In this document: in pieces, positions 8,957 to 18,308 of the stretch | Layout of the letters: every line of letters begins with the position of its first letter | Numbering within the stretch: position 1 is the stretch's first letter | Source: Massilia sp. CF038 | GTDB lineage: Bacteria > Pseudomonadota > Gammaproteobacteria > Burkholderiales > Burkholderiaceae_D | Direction: 5' to 3' | NCBI RefSeq assembly: GCF_900129765.1 | Contig: NZ_FQWU01000003.1 | Span: 310,001-374,000 of the forward strand | Length of the DNA: 64,000 bases | Position numbers and translations under genes: made by a program | Notes under the pieces: model-generated | Databases searched by the model: none | Told to the model about the DNA's origin: nothing | Seen by the model: only the letters and a program-made list of their open reading frames with translations

Positions 8957-9034
8957 ATGCGGTTTGTGAGTGCTGTGGCGTCGCGGTATGCGTTTCAGAT
9001 AGTCACGCGGTTTTGTCGCGAGCTGGAAACCTAG
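8957..9034 (+). pseudogene. Duplicated C-terminal fragment of mtnN
   Basis: An ATG-initiated 25-codon frame (MRFVSAVASRYAFQ...CRELET) repeats the last 25 codons of mtnN, with mostly synonymous or third-position changes, and ends in the same TAG. It is a by-product of the 158-bp tandem duplication and has no RBS of its own. It is not expected to be functional. Confidence 0.8.
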
Positions 9035-9037
9035 TCA

Positions 9038-9109
9038 CATCGTCCTCGCGCAGGCGGGGACCCATACCATGCATGCGTGCTATCGGTCCCCGCCTCCGCG
9101 AGGACGATG
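9038..9109. repeat. REP-like palindrome, copy 2
   Basis: Duplicate of the palindrome at 8880-8951 with one loop difference (GCTATCGG instead of GCTATGGG). It separates the mtnN fragment from the convergent alanine dehydrogenase gene, whose stop codon begins at 9111. Confidence 0.9.
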
Positions 9110-9110
9110 T

Positions 9111-10226
9111 TTAGACGAGCAGTGATTCTGCGGGGGTGTAGGTATAACCCAGATCTCTCGCCACCGCTTCGTACGTCACTTTCCCCTGGCAGACATTCAA
9201 ACCATTGCGCAGATGCGCGTCGTCAGCCAGCGCTTTCTTCCAGCCTTTTGTAGCCAATGCCACAGCATGTCCGATCGTCGCGTTATTGAGCGCGAAGGTC
9301 GAGGTGCGCGCGACCGCCCCTGGCATGTTGGCCACGCAGTAGTGCACCACCCCGTCCACCACAAAAGTAGGATCGGCATGCGTGGTTGCATGCGAGGTCT
9401 CAAAGCAGCCACCCTGGTCGATCGCCACGTCAACCACCACGGCGCCCGGTTTCATCCGCGAAATCATGTCACGCGTGACCAGCTTGGGTGCAGCGGCGCC
9501 CGGCACCAGCACGCCACCAATGACCAGGTCCGCCGACAACACCGCTTCCTCGATCGCATGCGCATTCGAATACTGCGTCGAAATGCGTCCACCAAACACC
9601 AGGTCGAGCTGACGCAGGCGTTCAATGCTCTTGTCGAGCACCGTAACGCGCGCACCGGTGCCAACAGCCATCTGCAAGGCATTGGTGCCAACCACGCCGG
9701 CACCGATGATGACGATATGACCGGCAGCCACACCAGGCACGCCGCCAAGCAGCAGCCCCATGCCGCCCTTCGATTTTTCCAGATGCGCGGCACCAGCCTG
9801 GATTGCCATGCGCCCTGCCACTTCGCTCATTGGCGCCAGCAGCGGCAAACCACCGCCGGCCCCGGTAATGGTTTCGTAAGCGATGCACACAGCGCCAGAC
9901 TTGACCAGCGCGGCCGTTTGTTCAGGGTCCGGCGCCAGGTGCAGATAGGTGTACAGAATCTGACCCTCGGACAGCATGGCGCATTCGCCTGGCTGCGGTT
10001 CCTTGACTTTGACGATCATCTCGGCGCGTGCGAAAACGTCTTTGGCCGTGTCGACAATGGACGCACCGGCAGCGACATACTGCTCGTCGGCCAGGCCAAT
10101 CTCGGCACCGGCGCCTTTTTGCACCAGCACCGTATGCCCGCGCAGCGTCAGTTCTCGTACGCTGGGCGGGGTCAGTCCGACACGGTACTCATGGTTCTTG
10201 ATTTCCTTCGGTACGCCAACAATCAT
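9111..10226 (-). CDS. ald: Alanine dehydrogenase
   Basis: NAD-dependent oxidative deamination of L-alanine to pyruvate and ammonia, 371 aa, the usual length. Diagnostic are [20 protein letters not shown] at the N-terminus, the substrate-site Lys in VKVKEPQ, the active-site His in YLHLAPD, the NAD-binding GAGVVGTNA Rossmann motif, and [16 protein letters not shown] strong GGAGGAA lies just upstream of the ATG. It follows putA on the same strand with only 36 bp between them, so alanine and proline catabolism are probably cotranscribed. The stop abuts REP copy 2. Confidence 0.95.
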   Translation of the reverse strand: MIVGVPKEIKNHEYRVGLTPPSVRELTLRGHTVLVQKGAGAEIGLADEQYVAAGASIVDTAKDVFARAEMIVKVKEPQPGECAMLSEGQILYTYLHLAPDPEQTAALVKSGAVCIAYETITGAGGGLPLLAPMSEVAGRMAIQAGAAHLEKSKGGMGLLLGGVPGVAAGHIVIIGAGVVGTNALQMAVGTGARVTVLDKSIERLRQLDLVFGGRISTQYSNAHAIEEAVLSADLVIGGVLVPGAAAPKLVTRDMISRMKPGAVVVDVAIDQGGCFETSHATTHADPTFVVDGVVHYCVANMPGAVARTSTFALNNATIGHAVALATKGWKKALADDAHLRNGLNVCQGKVTYEAVARDLGYTYTPAESLLV

Positions 10227-10262
10227 GTCTTCCTCCAGGGTTAAACCATCTTATTGTCCGAT

Positions 10263-13200
10263 TCAAAGTCCAAGTGTCATCAAGCTGGCATTACCGCCCG
10301 CGGCCGTGGTGTTCACGCACAGCGCGCGCTCCGCCACCAGGCGCCAGAGCGGGATCGCACCTTCTTCGGTGGTGTCGATCACGCCGACGATGGCGCCATT
10401 ACCGGCGGCCAGCTGCGCGCGCAGGCTGCCTGCCAATGCCGCTTCCACCAGCGCGAGCTGATAGTCGGTCTTGACGGCTTCAATGCTGGCAGCAAAGTCG
10501 ATGCGCTCTTTTACATCATTCGGCAAGCCTTGCGGGATCACGTCCTTGGACTGGGCCACGACAATGGCGCGGTTACCGGTTGCCAGCACGGCAGCCAGTT
10601 GATTCAATAGCACGCCAATGTCGGACGCGGCGCACAGCACCGATCCGCGCGCAGCAAACGCAAGTGCATTGCGCTCTCCGGTAGGACCGGGCAGACCAAG
10701 CGAGGTGCCCAGCAAGGTGGTACGCATGTATTGTTCGGCCAGCGTGACCACGCGCTGGTGGCCGTGGGTACGGGCCCATTCCAGCAGCGAGTCGAGACCT
10801 GGCGCGGCCTGGCGTTCGTGCTGCAGGAGCGGCGCAGCGCCCTTCTGCAAGCGTTTGAGGTAAAGCGGACCGCCGGCCTTGGGACCGGTGCCCGATTTTC
10901 CTTCGCCGCCAAACGGCTGCACGCCAACCACGGCACCGACGATATTCCGGTTCACATAGATATTGCCGACGTGGGCGCGCGCGGTGATGAAGTCGATGGT
11001 TTCGTCAATGCGCGAATGAATCCCCAGCGTCAGGCCGAAGCCGGTGGCGTTGATCGAGTCGACGATCTTGCCCAGGTCGGCGCGGCGATAACGCACGATG
11101 TGCAGTACCGGGCCAAATACTTCCTGCGTCAGTTCGGCCAGCGAGCCGATTTCCAGCACGGTTGGCGGCACGAAGGTGCCTTGCGCTGCCAGTTCGGGCG
11201 GCAGTTCGAGCGCGAAGTGGGCTTTGGCGCTGGCTTTGATGCGGGCGATGTGCTTGAGCAGATTTTGCTGTGCTTCGGCGTCGATCACGGGGCCGATATC
11301 GATCTGCAGGCGGTCCGGACTGCCAACGCGCAGTTCCTGCATGGCGCCTTTGAGCATCTTGATGGTCTTGTCGGCGATGTCTTCTTGCAGGAACAGCACG
11401 CGCAGCGCGGAGCAGCGCTGGCCGGCGCTGTCAAAGGCCGAGGTCATCACGTCTTGCACCACTTGTTCTGGCAGTGCGGACGAATCGACGATCAACGCGT
11501 TCTGGCCGCCGGTTTCGGCGATCAGGGCGATGTCGGCGTTTTCGGTGGCCGAGCGCTGCGCCAGGGTGCGGTTGATCAGTTGCGCTACTTCGGTGGAGCC
11601 GGTGAAGATGACGCCCTTGACGCGCGCATCGGCGCACAGGCGCGCACCGACGATTTCGCCGCGGCCCGGCAGCAGCTGCAGCGCGCCACGCGGCACGCCG
11701 GCCAGGTGGAACAGTTCGACCGCGCGATGCGCGATCAGGGGCGTTTGCTCGGCCGGCTTGGCCAGTACCACGTTACCGGCTGCCAGCGCTGCCGCTACCT
11801 GACCGGTAAAGATCGCCAGCGGGAAGTTCCATGGGCTGATGCAGGCAACGGGACCAAGCGCCAGGATGTTCTGCGTGCCTTCTACCTGCACCGCGTAGTA
11901 GCGCAGGAAGTCGACTGCTTCACGGATTTCGGCAATCGCGTTCGGCAGCGATTTGCCGGCCTCGCGTACGGCCAGCGCCATCAGTTCTTCGTAATGTTGT
12001 TCGAACAGGTCGGCCACTTTGGCAATGATGGCGGCGCGCTCGGACGGCGACGTGGTCTGCCAGTCCATGGCATAGGCGTTGGCGGCATGGATGGCGACTT
12101 CAACATCGTGCGCACTGGCTTCGGCCACGCGGCCCACCACGTCGGCATGCTGCGCCGGGTTGACGATCTGTTGCCAGTTCGGGGCGCCTGGCGCACCATC
12201 GATCAGCGGCGCTGCGCTGTAGGAGCGCGGCGTGGCCAGGGCGGCGGCCAGTTTGCGCAGTACGTCTTCATTGGCCAGGTCGAAACCTGCCGAATTTTTT
12301 CGCTCGGCGCCAAACAGCTGCACTGGCAGGACGATGCCAGGGTGCGGTACCCCGCCCTGGGCACGCGATGCTTCGAATGGATCGGCGATCAGGCTTTCAA
12401 TGGCGACCTTTTCGTCCACGATCTGGTTCACGAACGACGAGTTGGCGCCGTTTTCCAGCAGGCGCCGCACCAGATAGGCCAGCAGCGTTTCGTGTGAACC
12501 GACCGGCGCGTAGATGCGGCAGGGCTTGTCCAGATTGTCCTTGCCCACCACCTGGTCGTACAGGGTCTCGCCCATGCCGTGCAGGCACTGGAATTCGTAG
12601 TCGGTGATGCCGTCGGCCTTGGCCCACGTGTAGATCACGGACAGGCTGTGCGCATTGTGGGTGGCGAACTGCGGATAGATCACGTCGGTCGCGGCCAGAA
12701 GTTTTTTGGCGCAGGTCAGGTAGGACACGTCGGTGTAGACCTTGCGCGTGTACACCGGGTAGCCAGGCAAGCCATCGACCTGGGCGCGCTTGATTTCGGC
12801 ATCCCAGTACGCGCCTTTGACCAGACGCACCATGAAGTTGCGGCCACTGCGGCGCCCCAGGTCGATCAGGTAGTCGATCACGAACGGGCAGCGCTTCTGG
12901 TAGGCCTGCACCACGAAGCCAATGCCGTCAAAGCCGGCCAGGGCGGGATCGAAGGCCAGCACTTCCATCATGTCGAGCGATATTTCGAGGCGGTCGGCTT
13001 CTTCGGCGTCGATATTGAGGCCGATGTTGTACTGCTTGGCCAGCAGCAGCAGGCTGCGCAGGCGCGGCAGCAGTTCGCTCATCACGCGGCCATGCTGGGC
13101 GCGGCTGTAGCGCGGGTGCAGCGCCGACAGCTTGACCGAGATGCCCGGCCCGTCCTTGATGCCACGCCCGTTCGACGCCTTGCCGATCGCGTGAATGGCT

Positions 13201-13910
13201 TTTTCGTACGAGGCGTAATAGGCCTTGGCGTCAAGCTCGGTCAGCGCTGCCTCGCCCAGCATGTCGTAGGAATAGCGGTAGCCGCGCGACTCGTTGTCAC
13301 GGCTGTTCTTGAGCGCTTCGTCGATCGTCTGGCCGGTCACAAACTGGTTGCCGAGCATGCGCATGGCCAGGTCCACGCCCTTGCGGATGAGCGGCTCGCC
13401 ACCCTTGGAAATGAGCTTGGTCAGGGCCGAGCCGAGCCCTGTTTCGCTGCTGGTGTCCACCAGTTTGCCGGTGATGAGCAAACCCCAGGTGGCGGCGTTG
13501 ACGAACAGCGAAGGCGATTCGCCCAGGTGTTTGCGCCAGTCGCCCTTGCTGATTTTGTCGGCGATGAGGCGGTCCGCGGTTTCGCTGTCGGGAATGCGCA
13601 ACAACGCTTCGGCCAGGCACATGAGCGCCACGCCTTCTTCGGACGAGAGCGAAAACTCGTGCATCAGTGCGTCCACGCCCGACGAGCGGGTGCGCTTGCT
13701 GCGTACCGCAGCAACCAGGCGGTGCGCCAGCGCGTGCGCGTCGGCATGGGGACGTACGCCCTGGGACAGCAGCCAGCCGACGGTGTCAGCTTCATCGCGG
13801 CGGTAGGCCGCCGTGATGGCGGCGCGCAACAAGGAAGGCTGGCTGACGACTTCTTCCTGAAGTGCGGCAAAAGGGAGGAACGAGGGGGCCGGGGCGGCTG
13901 CAGTGTGCAT
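10263..13910 (-). CDS. putA: Bifunctional proline dehydrogenase / L-glutamate gamma-semialdehyde dehydrogenase
   Basis: Oxidises proline to glutamate in two steps on one polypeptide at the inner membrane face. 1215 aa from the chosen ATG; a TTG 54 bases upstream would add 18 residues, but no good RBS marks either. The ProDH barrel includes YSYDMLGEAALT and RLVKGAYWDAEIKRAQ; the P5C dehydrogenase half includes GPVACISPWNFPLAIFTGQ, GSTEV and the catalytic Cys in DSAGQRCSALRVL. A C-terminal extension follows. The N-terminal ribbon-helix-helix repressor domain of E. coli PutA (1320 aa) is absent, so regulation is expected from the divergent Lrp-type gene. Confidence 0.96.
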   Translation of the reverse strand: MHTAAAPAPSFLPFAALQEEVVSQPSLLRAAITAAYRRDEADTVGWLLSQGVRPHADAHALAHRLVAAVRSKRTRSSGVDALMHEFSLSSEEGVALMCLAEALLRIPDSETADRLIADKISKGDWRKHLGESPSLFVNAATWGLLITGKLVDTSSETGLGSALTKLISKGGEPLIRKGVDLAMRMLGNQFVTGQTIDEALKNSRDNESRGYRYSYDMLGEAALTELDAKAYYASYEKAIHAIGKASNGRGIKDGPGISVKLSALHPRYSRAQHGRVMSELLPRLRSLLLLAKQYNIGLNIDAEEADRLEISLDMMEVLAFDPALAGFDGIGFVVQAYQKRCPFVIDYLIDLGRRSGRNFMVRLVKGAYWDAEIKRAQVDGLPGYPVYTRKVYTDVSYLTCAKKLLAATDVIYPQFATHNAHSLSVIYTWAKADGITDYEFQCLHGMGETLYDQVVGKDNLDKPCRIYAPVGSHETLLAYLVRRLLENGANSSFVNQIVDEKVAIESLIADPFEASRAQGGVPHPGIVLPVQLFGAERKNSAGFDLANEDVLRKLAAALATPRSYSAAPLIDGAPGAPNWQQIVNPAQHADVVGRVAEASAHDVEVAIHAANAYAMDWQTTSPSERAAIIAKVADLFEQHYEELMALAVREAGKSLPNAIAEIREAVDFLRYYAVQVEGTQNILALGPVACISPWNFPLAIFTGQVAAALAAGNVVLAKPAEQTPLIAHRAVELFHLAGVPRGALQLLPGRGEIVGARLCADARVKGVIFTGSTEVAQLINRTLAQRSATENADIALIAETGGQNALIVDSSALPEQVVQDVMTSAFDSAGQRCSALRVLFLQEDIADKTIKMLKGAMQELRVGSPDRLQIDIGPVIDAEAQQNLLKHIARIKASAKAHFALELPPELAAQGTFVPPTVLEIGSLAELTQEVFGPVLHIVRYRRADLGKIVDSINATGFGLTLGIHSRIDETIDFITARAHVGNIYVNRNIVGAVVGVQPFGGEGKSGTGPKAGGPLYLKRLQKGAAPLLQHERQAAPGLDSLLEWARTHGHQRVVTLAEQYMRTTLLGTSLGLPGPTGERNALAFAARGSVLCAASDIGVLLNQLAAVLATGNRAIVVAQSKDVIPQGLPNDVKERIDFAASIEAVKTDYQLALVEAALAGSLRAQLAAGNGAIVGVIDTTEEGAIPLWRLVAERALCVNTTAAGGNASLMTLGL

Positions 13911-14044
13911 GGAAAGGTGTCGCTTCAATAGAGGAGAAATAACGTCTGCCGCACGCAAATACAATGCGCGGCAATTTGATTCGATTGTAGTGGGGTTTCT
14001 TCTGGATTAATTCTGGTATTACAGAAGACTAGCCATAGATAGTT

Positions 14045-14067
14045 TTTGGTGAGACAATTTCACCAAA
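14045..14067. promoter_or_regulatory. Dyad operator candidate for the Lrp regulator of putA
   Basis: Perfect 8-bp arms TTTGGTGA and TCACCAAA flank 7 bp, centred about 40 bp upstream of the Lrp-type ATG in the 185-bp putA/Lrp intergenic region. Lrp/AsnC dimers bind dyads of this size. An A+T-rich ATTATATTAAT follows directly and may hold the -10. Confidence 0.5.
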
Positions 14068-14095
14068 TTATATTAATGGTGGAGCATAGAGCGAA

Positions 14096-14551
14096 ATGTT
14101 GGACAAGATCAGCAAGAAGATTCTGTCGGAATTGCAGAGCGACGGACGCATCAGCAACGTGGAGCTGGCAGCCCGTGTCAACCTGTCTCCGGCAGCCTGC
14201 CTGGAACGGGTGCGCAAGCTCCACGAAGCCGGCTATATCATGGGTTATACAGCCCAGCTCAACCCGCAGCTGCTCGATGTATCGCTGCTGGTCTTCATTG
14301 AAGTCGTGCTCGACCGGACCACACCGGAAGTCTTTGATGCCTTCAAAAACAGTGTGCAGCTGATTCCAGAAGTGCTGGAATGCCACATGGTGGCGGGCGG
14401 CTTCGATTATCTGGTCAAGGCGCGCGTGAAAGATATGGCGGCGTACCGCGAATTCCTGGGTAAGACGCTGCTCCAGAAAGGCGTGCGCGAAACCCACACC
14501 TATGCGGTGATGGAAGAAGTAAAAAATACCACCAAGCTACCTATTAAATAA
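14096..14551 (+). CDS. Lrp/AsnC family regulator, probable activator of putA
   Basis: 151-aa DNA-binding protein with an N-terminal winged helix-turn-helix (DKISKKILSELQSDGRISNVELAARVNLSPAACLERV, shown here only as its hallmark elements) and a C-terminal RAM effector domain (VLECHMVAGGFDYLVKARVKD). It is divergent from putA, and in many proteobacteria the equivalent (PutR or BkdR type) senses proline and activates putA. The autoregulatory dyad lies at 14045-14067. The role is inferred from family and position. Confidence 0.88.
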   Translation: MLDKISKKILSELQSDGRISNVELAARVNLSPAACLERVRKLHEAGYIMGYTAQLNPQLLDVSLLVFIEVVLDRTTPEVFDAFKNSVQLIPEVLECHMVAGGFDYLVKARVKDMAAYREFLGKTLLQKGVRETHTYAVMEEVKNTTKLPIK

Positions 14552-14649
14552 CTTTTGGTCGCGAAGTCACAAATGCGTTGAGCTCACGGCGGCGATGAGT
14601 TACGGTAACAGTTATTGATACCGTAGCCACAGCGACGCCGAGGAGTTTC

Positions 14650-16212
14650 ATGAAGCTGCTTCATTTGTCCGCCCCCCATCGCCGTCTGGCGCTGGCCCTG
14701 GCAGCCGTGCTGGCAGGCGCGCTGACGACACTTTTGATCAATTGGATCAGTGGCGGCACCCTCGGCCCCGGCTGGAGCGCGCTGCTGGCCAGCACCCTCT
14801 CCCTGATCGTGTTCTTGTTCACCTCGAGCGATCGCGGTGGTGAAGACCGCCAGATTTTGGCCGTGGTCGGTCACTCGATCGATGACATCATGATCGGCGC
14901 GGCCGAAACGTCCTACTTTGTCGACTCCGTCAAAAAGAAGATGCACGATGACGTGCAGATCACGGTACGCATCGCCGGCAGCGCGAGCGAGGTGGCCGAC
15001 AGCACCGTCCAAATTGCCGGCAACGCCGAACGGGCCGCCGGGATCGCCGCCCAGGTGCGCAGCGAAAGCGTGGCTGCCCGTGCCGAAGTGGACCAGGGTT
15101 TGCAGCGCATCAGCAGCGCACGTACAGAGGCGGGCCAGGCCCAGGCCAACATGGTCGCGCTGCAGCAAAAGTCGCGTGCGATTGCCGGATTTGCCGAAGT
15201 CATCAGCGAAATTTCTGCGCGCACCAATCTGCTGGCCCTGAATGCGGCCATCGAAGCGGCCCGCGCGGGGGAACATGGGCGCGGCTTTGCCGTGGTGGCG
15301 GGCGAAGTGCGCCAGCTGGCGCATCGCACCCGTGAAGCGACGGACGAGATTGGCACGATGGTCAAAGCCATCACGCAACAGGCCGAGCAGGCAGCACTGG
15401 GCATGGCCTCGCTCAATGGCAGCGTCAGCGACGCCGCCGGCAATGTGGAGCGGGTGCATGGCTTTCTTTCCACGATCGAGCAATCGGCCTTGGTATCGGA
15501 GCAAGAGATCGGGCAGATCGCGGGCGCCGCACGCGCGCATGTGAAGACGACCCAGGGGATCACGGCCTCGCTGGCGCAGATTCGCGACAGCATGTTGTCG
15601 ACCGATCAGGCCTTGCCCCGAGCCACGGAATCGGCCATGGCGCTGGCGGAAAAGGCGGAATCGATTGCCGGCGCGCTCGGCATGTCATCGGTGGAAACGC
15701 CGCATGACGCGATACGCGAAGCGGCGCAGCGGGCCGCGCACGAGGTGGGGCAACTGTTCAGCGCCGCCATAAAAGCCGGACAAATTTCGCGCGAAGCCTT
15801 GTTCGACCGGCGCTACACGCCCATTCCCAACACCGATCCGCCCAAGCACCGCACCGCTTTTGATGCATTTACCGACCGCGCCTTGCCTGATCTGCAGGAA
15901 GGCTTGCTGGCGGCTATGCCGCAGCTGGCCTATGCGGGCGCGGTGGATAACAATGGCTACTTCCCTACTCACAACAAGAAATTTTCTCAGCCGCTGACGG
16001 GGAATTACGATGTCGATATCGTCAACAACCGCACCAAGCGCATCTTTAACGACCGCACGGGCGCGCGCTGCGGCGCCAATACCAAGCCGTTTTTACTGCA
16101 AACCTACAAACGCGATACGGGCGAGGTGATGCACGACCTGTCGGCGCCCATTTACGTGGATGGGCAGCACTGGGGCGGGTTCCGGGTGGGCTACCGCTCC
16201 AGCGCGGGCTGA
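14650..16212 (+). CDS. Methyl-accepting chemotaxis protein with C-terminal sensor-like domain
   Basis: 520-aa chemoreceptor. Two closely spaced N-terminal membrane helices (about 12-32 and 40-57) leave almost no periplasmic loop. The signalling hairpin tip ([22 protein letters not shown], near residues 190-215) is canonical and is followed by a long helix. The last roughly 110 residues form a separate soluble domain ([18 protein letters not shown]..., [38 protein letters not shown]), a PAS/Cache-like module seen at the C-terminus of some betaproteobacterial receptors. Sensing is therefore probably cytoplasmic. No CheR-docking pentapeptide is present. The stop codon directly abuts that of the convergent LysR gene. 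Confidence 0.88.
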   Translation: MKLLHLSAPHRRLALALAAVLAGALTTLLINWISGGTLGPGWSALLASTLSLIVFLFTSSDRGGEDRQILAVVGHSIDDIMIGAAETSYFVDSVKKKMHDDVQITVRIAGSASEVADSTVQIAGNAERAAGIAAQVRSESVAARAEVDQGLQRISSARTEAGQAQANMVALQQKSRAIAGFAEVISEISARTNLLALNAAIEAARAGEHGRGFAVVAGEVRQLAHRTREATDEIGTMVKAITQQAEQAALGMASLNGSVSDAAGNVERVHGFLSTIEQSALVSEQEIGQIAGAARAHVKTTQGITASLAQIRDSMLSTDQALPRATESAMALAEKAESIAGALGMSSVETPHDAIREAAQRAAHEVGQLFSAAIKAGQISREALFDRRYTPIPNTDPPKHRTAFDAFTDRALPDLQEGLLAAMPQLAYAGAVDNNGYFPTHNKKFSQPLTGNYDVDIVNNRTKRIFNDRTGARCGANTKPFLLQTYKRDTGEVMHDLSAPIYVDGQHWGGFRVGYRSSAG

Positions 16213-17163
16213 TCAGTCGCTGGTGTTGACGGTGCGCAGCTGGTTGGTGTTCATGCCTTCCAGATGCTTGCGCAGCCATTTGTGGGCGGGGCTGCGGGCG
16301 TCGCGTTCATGCCACAGCATGTCCAGGTGGACCGCCGGCAGCGTGAACGGCAGTTCGCGCCAGACCAGTGCATCGGTCATGCCGGTCGAGGCTATCAAGT
16401 GTTTTGGCAAGACCGTGATCAAGTCCGAGTTGGCAACCACCCGCCCTGCCGTGAAGAATTGATTCACGGTCAGCAGGATGCGGCGCTCGCGCCCGATCTG
16501 GGCCAGCGCTTCGTCGACCAGGCCATGGGCCCGACCGGAAAAGCTGACCAGCAAGTGGTTGGCTGAACAATAGTTCTCCATACCCAGTTCGACCTTGGCC
16601 AGCGGGTGATTCTTGCGCATCACGCATACATAGTGGCCGGAATACAGCCGTTCGTGGCGGATCGGGGAACTGGTGTCGCTCGACAATTGTGCAGCCACGC
16701 CGGGGAAGAAACCCACCGCCAGGTCAATATCGCCACGCAGCAGCATGGGACGCGGCTCGCGCGTGGTCAGGGGCACCATGCGCACGTTGACGCCCGGGGC
16801 TTCGCTTTCAATCGAGCGCATCAGCGACGGTAGCCAGAAGGCGGCAGTGGCGTCCGCCATGGCCATGCGGAAGGTGGCGTGAGCCTTGGAAACGTCGAAA
16901 GTTTCCGGCGTGACGGCGGCTTCCAGACCCGCCAGGGCCTGGCGGACTGCCGGCCATAGTGATTCGGCACGCGGCGTCGGTTTGACGCCGTAAGCAGTGC
17001 GGATCAGCAATTCATCGCCCAGACTTTCGCGCAGGCGTTTGATGGCGTTGGATACGGCGGGCTGGGTCATGGCCAGGTGGCCGGCAGCGCGCGTCAGGTT
17101 CTGTTCTGTCATTACGGCGTCGAATACACGCAGCAGGTTCAAATCCAGGGTCAGGAAGCTCAT
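16213..17163 (-). CDS. LysR family transcriptional regulator
   Basis: 316 aa with an N-terminal winged helix-turn-helix (NLTRAAGHLAMTQPAVSNAIKRL) and a C-terminal periplasmic-binding-protein-like effector domain. The neighbours are a convergent chemoreceptor and a divergent small membrane protein gene at 17305, so no metabolic target is evident. A dyad GTTAAT-N5-ATTAAC at 17187-17203 lies 24 bp upstream of the start and fits a LysR operator for autoregulation. The effector is unknown. Confidence 0.92.
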   Translation of the reverse strand: MSFLTLDLNLLRVFDAVMTEQNLTRAAGHLAMTQPAVSNAIKRLRESLGDELLIRTAYGVKPTPRAESLWPAVRQALAGLEAAVTPETFDVSKAHATFRMAMADATAAFWLPSLMRSIESEAPGVNVRMVPLTTREPRPMLLRGDIDLAVGFFPGVAAQLSSDTSSPIRHERLYSGHYVCVMRKNHPLAKVELGMENYCSANHLLVSFSGRAHGLVDEALAQIGRERRILLTVNQFFTAGRVVANSDLITVLPKHLIASTGMTDALVWRELPFTLPAVHLDMLWHERDARSPAHKWLRKHLEGMNTNQLRTVNTSD

Positions 17164-17186
17164 GGGATCCAGAAAGGGTTTTGATG

Positions 17187-17203
17187 GTTAATCATACATT
17201 AAC
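17187..17203. promoter_or_regulatory. LysR-type operator candidate
   Basis: GTTAATCATACATTAAC is a 17-bp dyad (6-bp arms, 5-bp centre) of the T-N11-A type, placed between the LysR gene start at 17163 and the divergent small gene at 17305. It is AT-rich compared with the surrounding coding DNA. Confidence 0.45.
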
Positions 17204-17304
17204 GCATTCACATTTGATATAACCGATATGAGCACACGCTATTGGCCCTATATGTTGCGTTGCACTATAGTTCCACATAGAAACATCGAACTCTTGGAAT
17301 CCGC

Positions 17305-17586
17305 GTGTCTAGCTCTGCATTTGTACTTCAACATGGTATCCCGGCCGGGGCCGCGCTCCGTCTGCTGGCGGCGTTCATCCTCGGCGCTGGCGTACTCTTT
17401 CTGTTTCGCCCCCTGCTAACCGGCATTTTTCGCGCAGCGCTGCTGTTGGTGCGGCCACGGCTGTCGCTCGAGCAGCGCATTGCGCGTGCCAAACTGCGCG
17501 ACCGGCGCCTGATGCAAACGATGATTGCCGCCTCAAGCGGTCCCAGCCATGCAGCCGAATTGCGGGCGATGGGTGCGCGCGACTAA
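17305..17586 (+). CDS. Small hypothetical membrane protein
   Basis: 93 aa from a GTG start (GTG TCT AGC TCT GCA). One strong hydrophobic segment at about residues 17-36 (ALRLLAAFILGAGVLFLF) is followed by an Arg-rich cytoplasmic-type tail with the helical stretch LSLEQRIARAKLRDRRLMQTMI. Codon use matches the neighbours. No family was recognised. It is convergent with the chalcone-isomerase-like gene and ends just before that gene's terminator. Confidence 0.55.
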   Translation: MSSSAFVLQHGIPAGAALRLLAAFILGAGVLFLFRPLLTGIFRAALLLVRPRLSLEQRIARAKLRDRRLMQTMIAASSGPSHAAELRAMGARD

Positions 17587-17598
17587 ATCCGCCGGCTG

Positions 17599-17631
17599 AA
17601 AAAAAGCGGCGCCGGGTTGCCCGGGCGCCGC
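17599..17631 (-). terminator. Rho-independent terminator of the chalcone-isomerase-like gene
   Basis: Read on the minus strand, a GC-rich hairpin (GCGGCGCC paired with GGCGCCGC, with an inner GGG/CCC) is followed by seven T. It lies about 20 bp after the stop at 17650. Confidence 0.8.
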
Positions 17632-17649
17632 TCGCCAGCCAGGATACTG

Positions 17650-18273
17650 TTATTTCTTGGCTGGTGCCGGTGCTGCCGCCGCTGGGGCCAGCAGTTTGGT
17701 TTTGAGGGTGTTGTCAGCCGGCTTGTCGCCCAGCCAGATGCGCAGGATGGAGTTGTAGAACACCAGATCCGGCGCTGTCTCGCCAACCCGCTTGCCGTTC
17801 AGATAGCACTGGGTGCCGGTGCCAGGAATATAGTCGAGGTCCAGGACGTCGCCTTTTTTCAGCGCGTCGATCTGCGCGAACATTTCGCCAAATTTGCTGA
17901 TCTGGGTGACGATCTTCGACTTGTCTTTGTTGTCGACGTTGTTGTTCAGACCGCTCATGAAGGCGTTGCCGAAATCGTCGGACGTGATATCGCGCATCAT
18001 GATCAGCTGCATGCGGCGCGGGCCATCGGCCTTGAGCACTTCGTCAACCGTCGATTCTTTCTGCTGCAGATAAAGGCCGGCCGCGTAGACTTTCACAATG
18101 AACTTGGTGCGAACACCCAGGCCATTGAGCAGCAGTTCCTTACCGCCAACTTTGGCGGTATCCGGGAACTTGACGCCCGCGACCTCCGCTGCGCCCGCGG
18201 TTTGCAAGAAAGCGCAAGCCAGGAACATCCCAGCCAGCAAACCCGTGATACGCATTTTGTTCATTGCACTCAT
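17650..18273 (-). CDS. Chalcone isomerase-like periplasmic protein
   Basis: 207 aa with a cleavable signal peptide (hydrophobic GLLAGMFLACAFLQ, cleavage after TAGA). The mature part has the bacterial chalcone_isomerase-like fold signature: VAGVKFPDTAKVGGKELLLNGLG, KVYAAGLYL and LDLDYIPGTGTQCYLNGK. It ends in an Ala/Pro-rich tail. Plant relatives bind fatty acids or flavonoids; the bacterial function is not established. Start at 18273 has GGAG 5 nt upstream. An intrinsic terminator follows. Confidence 0.82.
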   Translation of the reverse strand: MSAMNKMRITGLLAGMFLACAFLQTAGAAEVAGVKFPDTAKVGGKELLLNGLGVRTKFIVKVYAAGLYLQQKESTVDEVLKADGPRRMQLIMMRDITSDDFGNAFMSGLNNNVDNKDKSKIVTQISKFGEMFAQIDALKKGDVLDLDYIPGTGTQCYLNGKRVGETAPDLVFYNSILRIWLGDKPADNTLKTKLLAPAAAAPAPAKK

Positions 18274-18308
18274 GTTGTCTCCGTTGTTGTCATTAAAATC
18301 ATCAAAAT

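Larger units (their letters stand above)
8799..9112 (+). repeat. 158-bp tandem duplication: mtnN 3' end plus REP palindrome
   Basis: Bases 8799-8956 and 8957-9112 are near-identical with a period of 158. Each unit holds the last 25 codons of mtnN, its stop codon and one REP-like palindrome. Differences are a handful of substitutions, for example GTAAGTGCGGTC against GTGAGTGCTGTG. Confidence 0.95.

Noticed and set aside
8880-9109. CRISPR array
   Set aside because: Only two adjacent palindromes in a tandem duplication, with no spacers of regular length and no cas genes.
8911-9114. 67-codon plus-strand frame through the tandem duplication
   Set aside because: It runs through both palindromes and lacks an RBS; a by-product of the GC-rich repeat.
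10731-12497. 588-codon plus-strand open frame opposite putA, and a 450-codon one at 12579-13931
   Set aside because: Both are antisense to the highly conserved PutA protein; GC-rich codon bias leaves long open shadows. Their translations lack domain motifs.
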